From: Leuctra nigra
Lineage: Eukaryota; Arthropoda; Insecta; Plecoptera; Leuctridae
Direction of reading: 5' to 3'
Length of the DNA: 64,000 nucleotides
NCBI GenBank assembly: GCA_934045905.1
Contig: OW203762.1
Location: forward strand, 21,608,345-21,672,344
Part shown: positions 25,001 to 37,000 of the stretch, piece after piece
Numbering within the stretch: the stretch's first letter is position 1
How the letters are laid out: each line of letters begins with the position of its first letter
Translations under genes and position numbers: made by a program
The notes under the pieces: generated by a model
What the model saw: only the letters and a program-made list of their open reading frames with translations
Told to the model about the DNA's origin: nothing
Database searches by the model: none

Positions 25001-28000
25001 TCTCAATAAGATTTACGAATTTTGCAACTTCCTAATTGCTTTTACGATTAAGCTCATTTGTCAATCCATCCTAAATACCACATCCATTTACTGAACAAAT
25101 CTATCCTGTAAGGGTTAGCTCCTCTAAACCTACAAGAGTTGTTACAATACTTTGTGGATTATAAAGCTCATTTGCTCTCTCGTTCAGCACATGCCACCTA
25201 AAGTGTTAGTGAATCAAAAGCACTATTTCGGGCGTTGAAAAACAATTCCATTATGCAAATCTGGTGAATTTTACACTTTAAAACTCAAACACGTTTTCCA
25301 AAGCCTTGATTTTTAATTGTTAAAATAATCTGAATACTCTTTCAGTCAACTCGGAGAGCAAATTTCCTAAGAGTTCTATACCCAGATTATAACTTTTAGT
25401 TTCTGAAAGTTGCAAACTAGATATTGAATCTTTCAGTTTGAAAGTTCGGGCATGTTATTTCGCATGTAAGAAGAGACATGTAACTGAACTTACCATTGAG
25501 TATGTGCACCGCTACGGAGGCCGACGCCAGGTTGCCGACTGCGCATGTGTAGTTGCCGGAATGCTGCTTCTGGGCGTGATGCAAGGTCAAGGTTGAAACT
25601 ACGCTGCCCGGTACACTTGTATTCACGCTGCGGACAAGCGGACAAAGAACATGATCATTATTTAATTACTTCGCTAGAGGCCCGTAACATTATACAAGTT
25701 GCCAGCGTCATTGATCTTGACAATCGAAGAGTTAATTGATATTTTGGAAATATCATTTCAGAATGTAAACTTTAATACCACGTCTCTGCTTCAATTACGA
25801 ATTGTTTAAATTATAGATTTAGTGTCACCAACTTTCTTTTTATCTTTATAAAGTCGGTCAAGAACATCCAAACTACATTCATTCAATTTAACTTACCTAT
25901 ATTTTTAGTATTGTTAACATAGTTTCACGAACATTGCATTATTCATAACTAAAATGTCATCGTTTGAATACCTATATCCATCTTTGTCTACATTCTTTTG
26001 TATCATAATTAATACAACTTTTATATTTTTCACATTACAATGGTTCAAAAGTTATTACAGTTGGCTGGAACGGGTTGTAGATACATCTACCAACATAATG
26101 TAATTTTACACCAACGAAGCGGCCATGCGTTAAAAACATAGATATAAAATATTGAATTAATTATGCTACGCCAACAATGATCCAACAACAAATGATTGTT
26201 GAACGTAAACAATAATGGATATAGCAGCAACGCAGAGAAAACATAGAAATTATGTAACCGGATGTTTCCCGGTGAAGAGTTACGACTGTTTTCTTACACA
26301 CAAAGAAAAAGAGAAATAGAGGTGGAAGGTGCGAGTTTCTAGTTTACGTAAACGTAACGCTTGAACGAACTGCGTAAAGCAGAGCACGCGCGTAGCGTAG
26401 CGTCTCTGAGGGATCGCTACCAACTTCTACTTCATACTTTGTTGTCTCTCCATGGTAAAATTCCTGCTTTGTCCATCAGAGACCAGTCACTCGTGCACTA
26501 CATTCTAGAGCTATATTCCCGACACAAGAACTCGCCCCGCGGCTTCGTCCAACATCCTCAACAAGATTCCATCTCATCAATATTATATTACAACCAATCA
26601 TGTATAATATGTAACGCTCTTAGTCGAGTTTCAAATGTGTGATTATCGTCAAAGACAAAGTTAACAATTAACTCAGATCAGAATAGTTAAGTACACCTCA
26701 GCCAAGCGGTACCCGTGGTGCTATTGTGTTACTTAATATGTATATTCTCGAAGCATCGCTCGTGCTTGTTCGCTATTGTAGGTGTATTGTCTAGCTCTAG
26801 GTCGTTGGTCTTAGCACAGAGGTTGAAAGTTCGCCTCCGTCAAACCCGGCACCTCCACCAACTACGTGACTCTACTGACAAGTAACGGGCGATACTAACT
26901 TGCCTCTACACTTTCTTAACTGACATATAAAGTTACCAATCTTTTCAGTGACAATACAAACGAAGTTACGTTACGTAGCAAAGTTGTGTCGCCATTCTCT
27001 TCCGGTTATATCCTTGGAACCCATTTGGCGAGTTTATTTCTGAGCGTTTGTACGTCTCGACGGATCACGCAAGAGAGAGCTGTCTTGATCGGGGGAATAG
27101 CAACTGACGAACTGTTCAAAAGGCCTCCAGCGGGCAAAGTTCAGCTCAGTTACTTCTTATTGGTGCAACCATCCAGGCAGGGATGTAATTGGGTTGAAAC
27201 CTCGACTGCCTCGAGTGTTACATTGCTCGGCAGTTTGTTGTATAATATCAACGGACATGGTGTTGGTGGAATTGTAAGAATGTATGTATGTTTGTGTTGT
27301 TGTTGATACTTCAAAGTTGGATTGTTAGTAAATATAATAGGCATTGACAAATTTCTTGAAAATGTGATTGAATTGAGTACAAAAGTTTTACCTACAGCAT
27401 GAGGATATACTTTTTGAAATGAAAAGTCAATGAAGGAAAGGTTCAAGTCATAATAAAATGTATATACATTCAGGAATTTCAATATTATTCCTTCACATAA
27501 TAATACAAGAATATCTACCCACTTCAGTGTCTACATATTGAAAATCTAGACATTGTAGCAAGACGGTGAATTCCATTTCAATAACGTGCTATTTTCCAGA
27601 CCAATGTTGAGCTGATGAGGTCACCAAGTTATGGATTCAATAATCAAATAATAATAGTAAAATGAGGACATAGAAATCATATGCTCCAATGCCGATAGTA
27701 GTAAGGCAACTCTGATTCTGAAGAATATTTAAATCATGCTAAAAGTGATAGCCTTGAGGGTTTGCATTTTTTGAGGTTAAAGTCACAAATCAAAGTTTTT
27801 AGCTAAACACGTGACCCAACAAGTCATAAAACGGTATTTGAACGAAACAGATTGGCTGCTGGTCAGGTTCCTTGACAATCAATCCTTGTTATTATGAATG
27901 AAATCAGAGCTCATCTACTAGAGGTAGATGACGAGTTAGCATAGACTTCATCGGATGATGCCATAACATTTTTCAGCCAATCCATTTCTTTCAAATACCG

Positions 28001-31000
28001 TTTTATCATTTGTTAAGTATACCTATTCCTAATATTGTGTTACAAAACCATGAAAAAGGTTCACTTCACTATGTTTACATCCAGCACAAACGCTGCACAT
28101 GTTTGTTTTAGTAGTTCTATCCTGGTACTCGGCTCTGCTGTGGTTTTAACATCCTCCTATGAATATCGTATTCAATTATGTTCCCTTCCTAGGCTTAGGT
28201 CCCACTCAGGGCCTCCAGCGAATTGTGGCCACATCATTTAAACGCTTACAGTCGGTAGCTTATGGCTGCAGCAGGACTGAATTAGCGGCCAGCTAATATC
28301 CCGATGAAAAATCACTCCCCCAACGCCGAGAGCTACCACTACGTCACTATAATCCTACCTCGCAAGCAGTGCAGAGTAATAACAAGCTCCATGAAAATGC
28401 ACTTGCATGGCTTTTAAACAGCTTGGAAATGTAATAGTATACCTGTTAAGCTCATATTTTTATGAGAGGTATCAACTAGCTTGGACTGTTTTATTAGTAT
28501 TTTCAAAAGTCGATAAAAAATAAGTGTGTTGAACAACTCAGTTGCAAACTAGCATGAATTGAACATAGCTTGATGCAATGAAGTTTTATATTCGATTTAA
28601 ATGGCAGTTTACCAGGAAAACGCTATGTGCAACACGTTGTAAACGAGCACCGTTGACCACATCAAACCGAAATTGCCTGACACACAGAAATGATAAAAAT
28701 AAAAACTGAAGGTTTTACACGAGTTGCATAGAATCTGTTTTATTTTATTTACAAAATAATTTGAAAGTGAAGTGATGACTCATTTCGCTGAAAATGTGTA
28801 TTGATAAAATATTGGTCTCGATGACATTGCAAAATTTGATCAAATAAACTGTTCTTTTCACTTTTCCGATAAATCAAGAAGAGTATTCAAACACTATACA
28901 GCTCACTAGCCAAGTGGTCATTACATGTAGATATAATACAAAGTTTTAGCTGGACGCGGGAAAAGGTGCACTTTGGTGGCGAACTGGCACCTCCACCAAC
29001 AATTCGCTCAAAGCCAAAATAAATTTAAAAACTCGTTCCAAAGGAGAATAAATATGAATACTCGCAATGTCCTCTGTGTGACTGTTATTATTGATTTCAA
29101 TAGAAGAGCTTGAATATTTACGGAGTAAACCAATACATTTACATCGGGACCGGAACAACGGTCTAATTGGCATTGAAATGATCAAATACCCACTGAGTGT
29201 ATCGAGAAGAACGTGAGACCTGCCGAATATTTAAAAGCATTTATTGGACTAATTGTTTGTCCGGCTGCCATTACACGGTCTGTCAGCTGCCTCGTCACTC
29301 ATGCCGTCCCTAATGAATTATACGAATAAATGAACAATTATTGCTAAAAATATATATTTTCGGTTACCTACTCACATTATTTTCACGGTAATTGAATGAA
29401 TTATTGTTCTGGTTATTAGAACGGTGGCCAGTCATGAGTGGGTGGTCCTGGAATTCAGTGTGTTGGAATTCTTTGCACATAACTCAGTGTGGCAACTTTT
29501 TAAGATTGCATTCTGGACTTTTCAAAGTTAGAGAGAAAATGATGCTTGAATCATTAAGAGTCGGTTGCACGCGAAGAGTCATTGTAGATAATATTTACTA
29601 AATAGGTATTGTTTATTTTTTGAACCATTCAATTTCTGAAAAATGTGAATAATAACTAGCACAGCTTATTTTTGAGTCCACCTTTTGTACATACAATATT
29701 TGTGTCCAAAATCGTGTCAAAGCTGAAATGTTTCAGCTGAAATGGCCCTATTGTTTCAGCTTTGGTGCGAGTTTGGGCACAAATATTGGATCCACTGAAA
29801 AATTAGTAATGCTAATTATTATTCAAAACTTTCATAATTTAAATGGCACGAAAGTTATGACAATACTTAGGAAATATTGTCTCAAATATTTACCTCCGAA
29901 TTCAGCTGAATTTTAAAATCTAAGTAATGCTTTTCTTACTTTTCTAGTTTAAAGAGTTGGGCTAGGAGCGTCAATCCATTTGATACGTTAGCGTTCGCAG
30001 AGTTTCAGAAGCATAGCAACTGTAAAATAAGCTGTAAAATTTCGTGTATCGAAGTGTTCGAACTTTGAAATCTCAACCTCAAACCGCCATCTTGGACATA
30101 AATAACCTAACGTTCTTAGCAACAATCATTTTGCCCGCCTAATGTATGTCTCACAATTCCCATTGTCTTCAACAATCAAACTCTCTAAGTTCGGCACTAT
30201 GTCTGAAATGTGTACATCATTTGCCATCGTGCCAGGACCTCTTGCAAAGCTAGCCGTCAACGTTAATCACAATTCTCTCGTTTTAACGACCTAAAACAAC
30301 AGCAGGAGGTGCAAAGAGGCGCATGCATTAGTTTGAAAGCGTGAAAATGCGTCGCGCGCGAATATCTGTCGATGTCGATCCTCTGCTGGGGGTCTGTTTA
30401 TGACGGCCTACGATCTTGATGGCACCGAGTTTGAAGAGCAGGACGCTGCCATGGATATTAATTTTTGGTGTCGCTCTAGGGGTGAAAAGGGGATTGGGGG
30501 GTGAGGTGGTGTAATAAAGGCCGCAGCAGGAAAGCTTAAAACAAAGTGGGGGGCTGTGACATTGTTCTTCAACATACTTAAGTCGAACACTAAATCACGA
30601 AATATGGAAAACACAACATCATAAGGAAATGTGAAATATGGAAAATGTTGTTGGTCTTAAATCGGATTTAAGTCTGGGAGTGCTTGTCTGACATTATATA
30701 TTTTATAATATGAAATAAAGGAAGAAATAAAGGACTAATGCTAGGTTTTCTCCTTTGTACGACTCCTATTCAATTTGGAATTATTTTCAAGACTTTGCTA
30801 ACTTCTACAAGGAATTCTCATTCCTTCTGAGTTACAATTCTATTCACTAAGAACAAGTTTCCGATGAGCCGGTTAACCTTATACTAATAGGAAAACTAAG
30901 TTAATAGGATGAAATCTTCGTAATATTCTTTCAAGTGTGCGACGGTGGGATAGGATTAGCCCTAATCTCCTTGCTGATATTGACCTAGATCAATTACATA

Positions 31001-34000
31001 TCCTAGAGGAAATTGACTTGCCTTCAACTCGATCAAGAGCAATAGGAAAGTTCAGTCTTTAACTCGTATTAAACGACAAGAGAAGGAAATATACCAACTA
31101 GACCCACAAATAGACCCACAGGCCTTTGCCTACGTGGGTATAATGTTTTGTTCAATTTATAAATGTCTTTCGTGTTATAATTTTTTGTGCTATTCAAGAA
31201 TTGTATGTAAATTGAATGAATATTATAATAAATAAAAATGAAAAAATGAAAAAATAGTTGGATGTAAAAGAATAAACGAGGGATGATATTTTAGATGCTG
31301 TACTTTTGTCAACTTAATAATTTGGATCTAGATTCATTATAAGAAAGCGAAGTGGATGATTTTCTGAACATTTTGTTATTTTAATTTATAGCAAAAGTTT
31401 GGGCTAACTTTCAACCCATTTGTATGCGTTTGTGTTTTATGTTTAAATCAATTCTATAACTCAACGATTTTTCTTCCAACTACACACGTCTCAGTGCGAT
31501 AAAGAGAAGAATCTTTACAGCATCCTGAACGATTGGTTCATAAGTTTGACCTGTGGAGGCTGTGCTGACGAAAAACAAAAACTATAAATCTGGGACTGTC
31601 AACGAAAATCACATTTATCGCTCATTTATCTTGGTAACTCAAATGAGAAAAAAACCACGACGCGAACGAAATTTAGATGAATTCATCTTTTATCTCCTGA
31701 ATTCACACGGCTGATTTGTACTAATCAGCCACGATTTACTGAAACAGATTCTCCTCTATAAAGTAGGAGAAATATCGTCTGATTCGAAGCAATGAAGTGA
31801 AAGAGGATGATAAAAAGACACAAACTTCCGGCCGCACTGGCAGCAGAGACAAACAGGATGGCCGGGAGAGAGTTTCGGAAACTTAAGAGAACCAAACAGC
31901 GTAGAAAACATCTCGTAGTGACTTATTGGTTATTTCTCTGCGGGAAAAAACACGCAGCCAAAGATCGGATCCTCTTCCGTGCGAAATCAATTACTTGGTT
32001 AACTTTCTCTTGGGCTTCATATAGATTCAATATATAACAAAGATAATAAAATACGTATTTCTAATAAGATTTCATTTGAGTAGTAGCGCTTAACGGCGCG
32101 TCGACACCGAGGTATATGATACGTTTAATATTTGTTGAACAAATATGGAGGTTATGAGGGGGGTCGACCAAAGGGGCCCGGTCCGGGGGAGTCCAGTACT
32201 GGTGGGAAGGCCAGGGCAGAATGGTGACGGACCAGGTGGTAGGAGAGTTTGGGTAGGTGGAACCCGATCCGTCTTGAGTTCGAGGGAGAGGTAGGTCGAC
32301 CCTGGCTGATCTTTGTCTGGGCCGGCATGGGTAACCTCACACATGAGCATATGCTCGCCGGCCTAGGAGGCTTCATAAAATGTGGTTTGATTCGTACCTG
32401 ATTCCCTTGACGATCTGAATCTTCCCTCTCTTCCAGACGACGAAGTCCCCGGGTCCTTCAACTTGCGTGGCGTTGCATGTGAGTTCGACGGCGCTGCCGG
32501 CTTTGTAGTAGCGTTCAGACACGTCGTTGCTGTTCTCATCCATGATGGACACCATGGGGGCTGTGGACACAACAGACACGACACAGTCAAGACACTTTTC
32601 ACTTGTCCTGCGTGCAACTTAGACCGCTATCGCAGTATGAGTTCGACGGCGCTGCCGGCTTTGTAGTAGCGTTCAGACACGTCGTTGCTGTTCTCATCCA
32701 TGATGGACACCATGGGGGCTGTGGACACAACAGACACGACACAGTCAAGACACTTTTCACTTGTCCTGCGTGCAACTTAGACTGCTATCGCAGTATGAGT
32801 TCGACGGCGCTGCCGGCTTTGTAGTAGCGTTCAGACACGTCGTTGCTGTTCTCATCCATGATGGACACCATGGGGGCTGTGGACACAACAGACACGACAC
32901 AGTCAAGACACTTTTCACTTGTCCTGCGTGCAACTTAGACTGCTATCGCAGTATGAGTTCGACGGCGCTGCCGGCTTTGTAGTAGCGTTCAGACACGTCG
33001 TTGCTGTTCTCATCCATGATGGACACCATGGGGGCTGTGGACACAACAGACACGACACAGTCAAGACACTTTTCACTTGTCCTGCGTGCAACTTAGACCG
33101 CTATCGCAGTATGAGTTCGACGGCGCTGCCAGCTTTGTAGTAGCGTTCAGACACGTCGTTGCTGTTCTCATCCATGATGGACACCATGGGGGCTGTGGAC
33201 ACAACAGACACGACACAGTCAAGACACTTTTCACTTGTCCTGCGTGCAACTTAGACCGCTATCGCAGTATGAGTTCGACGGCGCTGCCGGCTTTGTAGTA
33301 GCGTTCAGACACGTCGTTGCTGTTCTCATCCATGATGGACACCATGGGGGCTGTGGACACAACAGACACGACACAGTCAAGACACTTTTCACTTGTCCTG
33401 CGTGCAACTTAGACCGCTATCGCAGTATGAGTTCGACGGCGCTGCCGGCTTTGTAGTAGCGTTCAGACACGTCGTTGCTGTTCTCATCCATGATGGACAC
33501 CATGGGGGCTGTGGACACAACAGACACGACACAGTCAAGACACTTTTCACTTGTCCTGCGTGCAACTTAGACTGCTATCGCAGTATGAGTTCGACGGCGC
33601 TGCCGGCTTTGTAGTAGCGTTCAGACACGTCGTTGCTGTTCTCATCCATGATGGACACCATGGGGGCTGTGGACACAACAGACACGACACAGTCAAGACA
33701 CTTTTCACTTGTCCTGCGTGCAACTTAGACCGCTATCGCAGTATGAGTTCGACGGCGCTGCCGGCTTTGTAGTAGCGTTCAGACACGTCGTTGCTGTTCT
33801 CATCCATGATGGACACCATGGGGGCTGTGGACACAACAGACACGACACAGTCAAGACACTTTTCACTTGTCCTGCGTGCAACTTAGACCGCTATCGCAGT
33901 ATGAGTTCGACGGCGCTGCCGGCTTTGTAGTAGCGTTCAGACACGTCGTTGCTGTTCTCATCCATGATGGACACCATGGGGGCTGTGGACACAACAGACA

Positions 34001-37000
34001 CGACACAGTCAAGACACTTTTCACTTGTCCTGCGTGCAACTTAGACCGCTATCGCAGTATGAGTTCGACGGCGCTGCCGGCTTTGTAGTAGCGTTCAGAC
34101 ACGTCGTTGCTGTTCTCATCCATGATGGACACCATGGGGGCTGTGGACACAACAGACACGACACAGTCAAGACACTTTTCACTAGTCCTGCATGCAACTT
34201 AGACTGCTATCGCAGCTCGCAAGCCGTAGATGAGACCTCCTAGATCCTTTCACATCCGACTTAACAGTAGCATTTACCTTTTTAATAATATTGTTTTATA
34301 AGGAATTAGAAGATCAGTAGCTATTTTTAAAAAATCGTCATATTTTGCTCTTCTTAATACGTATTAATTTTGTATATTTCCAATTGTATGATTATTCTGT
34401 GTCATTTTGGCGACCGAATTTTTGGGAGAATCTGTACATAATAAATATTTATAAATGCATATCGGCGTAAGTGTGAACTAGCTGATGTTAGATTATCATT
34501 ATGTCATCTATAGATCTGTGAAACCTGTCAAATCGTTCAACCAATACATTTTCTTTGTTTGTCAAGGTGAGTCCAAAAACACTTGACCAACATTGGGCTC
34601 TGATCCGTGTTTTAGGGTATTTTGTCATCGTCTACGACATAATTTATCTAAGGGAATCTCCCTTCATTGTTTGCGAAGAACGTAGTAAGTTGATTATGAA
34701 TATTAATATACGGTATTTTTAGCGTGAATGTCAAGATGAATGTCACCCCACCCCCTGGTGAAGAGATTAAAGTCTGAAAACAAGTCTTATCGAAAGGGGA
34801 AATGTCATTGAGAATGATTAATGATGTGTTGTCAAAATAATCAATCCACCTGTGATGATTTGACAAAATTTGTTGTACACAAAAGACTGGTATGAATAAC
34901 ATTTTGAATAATTTTCTAAAGGCCGATTCAGACTAGCAACTTTTGCTTGATTAAATTTCCTCTTCCTGATAAGTTTGGTGTTATATTAAATGAATTACTT
35001 TCCTTTTGGAAAGAACACAAACTTTATTTTTGTATTTTTTATTTTTGTATTTAAAAATAAATAAAAATAAATAAAAAAAAATTAAAAAAAATTAAAAAAT
35101 AAAGTTTGTGTCCTGTTTAAAAGGAAAGTAATTCATTTAACTTTTGCTTGATCAAATTGGTTCTGCTCGTGCGCAGAGACAATTTCGCGACGATTTAGTG
35201 ACGAAGTTGATCAACAAAAAATAAAAAAAAAAAAAAAAAGTTTTTGAATGTCACATACTGTGTTATTACACTTTAACCATAGTGAAGAAGTGTGACTGCA
35301 ATATTGTCGAGTGAGTAACCAAGTGTAATGTCACATTTAGATTTGATACATAAAACACGCTATTCGTCGGTACGATTCGAATAAAAACAGAGCCGCACTT
35401 TTATAGTCCATTAATTGAGCGTTTAAAACGCGCCGAGCTCAAAGCCGGATTTCTCTTGAACCACGTTTCACTTGTTAACTGGCGTCCTGATTGAAAGGTC
35501 CTCATGTAAAAAGGTTTAATCAGCACTTTCGTCAGCCCATTTTATTCGACGCCCAACGTTTAGTTTATACGATCCAACTGGACAATACTAGCCCGAACAT
35601 TCTCTACTGCTTCATTCGCTTCAGGTTGAATCTACTGTATTTTACACGAGCGAAGTTTATTTTATTTGCCAATTTGAAGGCGTATGCGAGAAGTGGTTTA
35701 CATTTTTAAACATGTTGGTTACAAGTAATTTAACTTGAAACCTTTTTCATGAAAAGCGATTTTGGAGCAAGCACAAAAGTTGGATTATTCTTTTTACTGA
35801 GCTTTCCATTTCTTATGAAACGAATTGTAATATTCTTCCCCCAAATTATTTGTCCATTAGCCAAAGGACACTTTACATTAGTATATAATGCTAAACGAAT
35901 TCGTCTCAAAGCTGTTTACATGGAGTCATTACACGGTGTATGCGCTAATGGAAATCAAAACAAACTGGTCCTCATCTTAAGATGTGACAAATAGTTAAAT
36001 TGAATACGCTTTAGTTATTAACTTACGTACCTACATTATAAGTCAATCTCAAAAGGTTTTGAATTGACAGTAGGTATACCTACGTACTTGAAATGTATCA
36101 AAATGCTCCCACAGTACATTTACAACAATACAGAGTACTTAGTCTAAATATTAATTCTCATTTTCCGTCTATTCATTAATTTTCACTCTCGAAATAAATA
36201 TCAGGGGTATAGAAACAATCTCGTACTGCTTGGTGGCGCTTGTGCTTGACGAAGCAGAAGTTACAATCGTTTCGACGATCTCTCTGCGGAGCTAGTAGGC
36301 GCTAGTAGAATCAAGGAAGCCTAGAGAGCAGGCGCTAGCTGAATGCACGAAGCAGCCAACTAAGAAGGCTGCGGAGGAACTAATTTACAGGGCCAGAAAC
36401 AGAGACCTCAAAGCACCGAATGCGCAAGATTAACGCGTTACGTATGTAATGCATCGTGCCACGTAAAGAGCGGACCAAGATTAATGAATATCACTTTGAC
36501 AAATCCAAGACGCTAATTAGGTGTAAATTCACCGTGGAGAATCCATTCCATGCAGACGTTCTAATTAATAATGCATGATTCTTGGTGTGAAATTGTCTCG
36601 TTCAAAGTTCTCGCATACAATTTCATGTGATCACCTACTTGGAACCGCTGCTCTGCATCTGAGATTGCAAAGACAATTGGAATATAATTTTGTTTACACT
36701 AGAATTGAATACGTACCGACCAGAGTGCAATTCACTAATTGTCTTTCGGAACTGCTACATTATTTAATGTAGGTAAACTTGGAACAAGATTGTCACCGTC
36801 TTGGGATTTAATTATAATGTCGAGACAGCAATTTGTTAATGAGCTGTCGCGGAATGTTTAAATCTCCGATTGATCCTTTGCCAGCAGAGACCAACAGAAT
36901 TGTCATCTGCATGGTAGATAATCGGCATGCATAACCTGTCTAAACCGCCCACTGCAGTCATTATGCAATTAACCTAATCAATGTAAATATTGCATAGGTA

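Larger units (their letters stand above)
13005..25493 (-). other. Dpr intron 5, 12,489 bp, phase 1
   Basis: Bounded by AATG|GTAAGT and GTTTCCAG|GG. About 85% of it is the giant inverted repeat and its spacer (13430-24068). The rest (24069-25493) shows no feature. A transcript crossing it would carry two complementary 2.95-kb segments. Confidence 0.85.
25628..32397 (-). other. Dpr intron 4, 6770 bp, phase 2
   Basis: Bounded by ATCAG|GTACGA and TTGTCCGCAG|C. Holds the MITE-like repeats at 27826 and 29693 and a possible retroelement tail at 30913. A GC-rich patch at about 32150-32350, just after exon 4, is open on the minus strand but has no acceptor-donor pair that keeps the Dpr frame. Confidence 0.85.

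Noticed and set aside
32090..32350. Minus-strand frame with [14 protein letters not shown], at first sight like the end of an Ig domain
   Set aside because: It lacks the Y-x-C context and an acceptor/donor pair in Dpr phase, and Ig2 is already complete with exon 5.
32481..34216. CRISPR-like array
   Set aside because: Units are contiguous 158-bp direct repeats with no variable spacers, in a eukaryotic intron.
32603..34243. Ten consecutive 73-codon plus-strand frames reading like a repeated protein
   Set aside because: They are antisense to the duplicated Dpr exon 4 boundary; the frame repeats only because the 158-bp unit does. No independent start or splice evidence.
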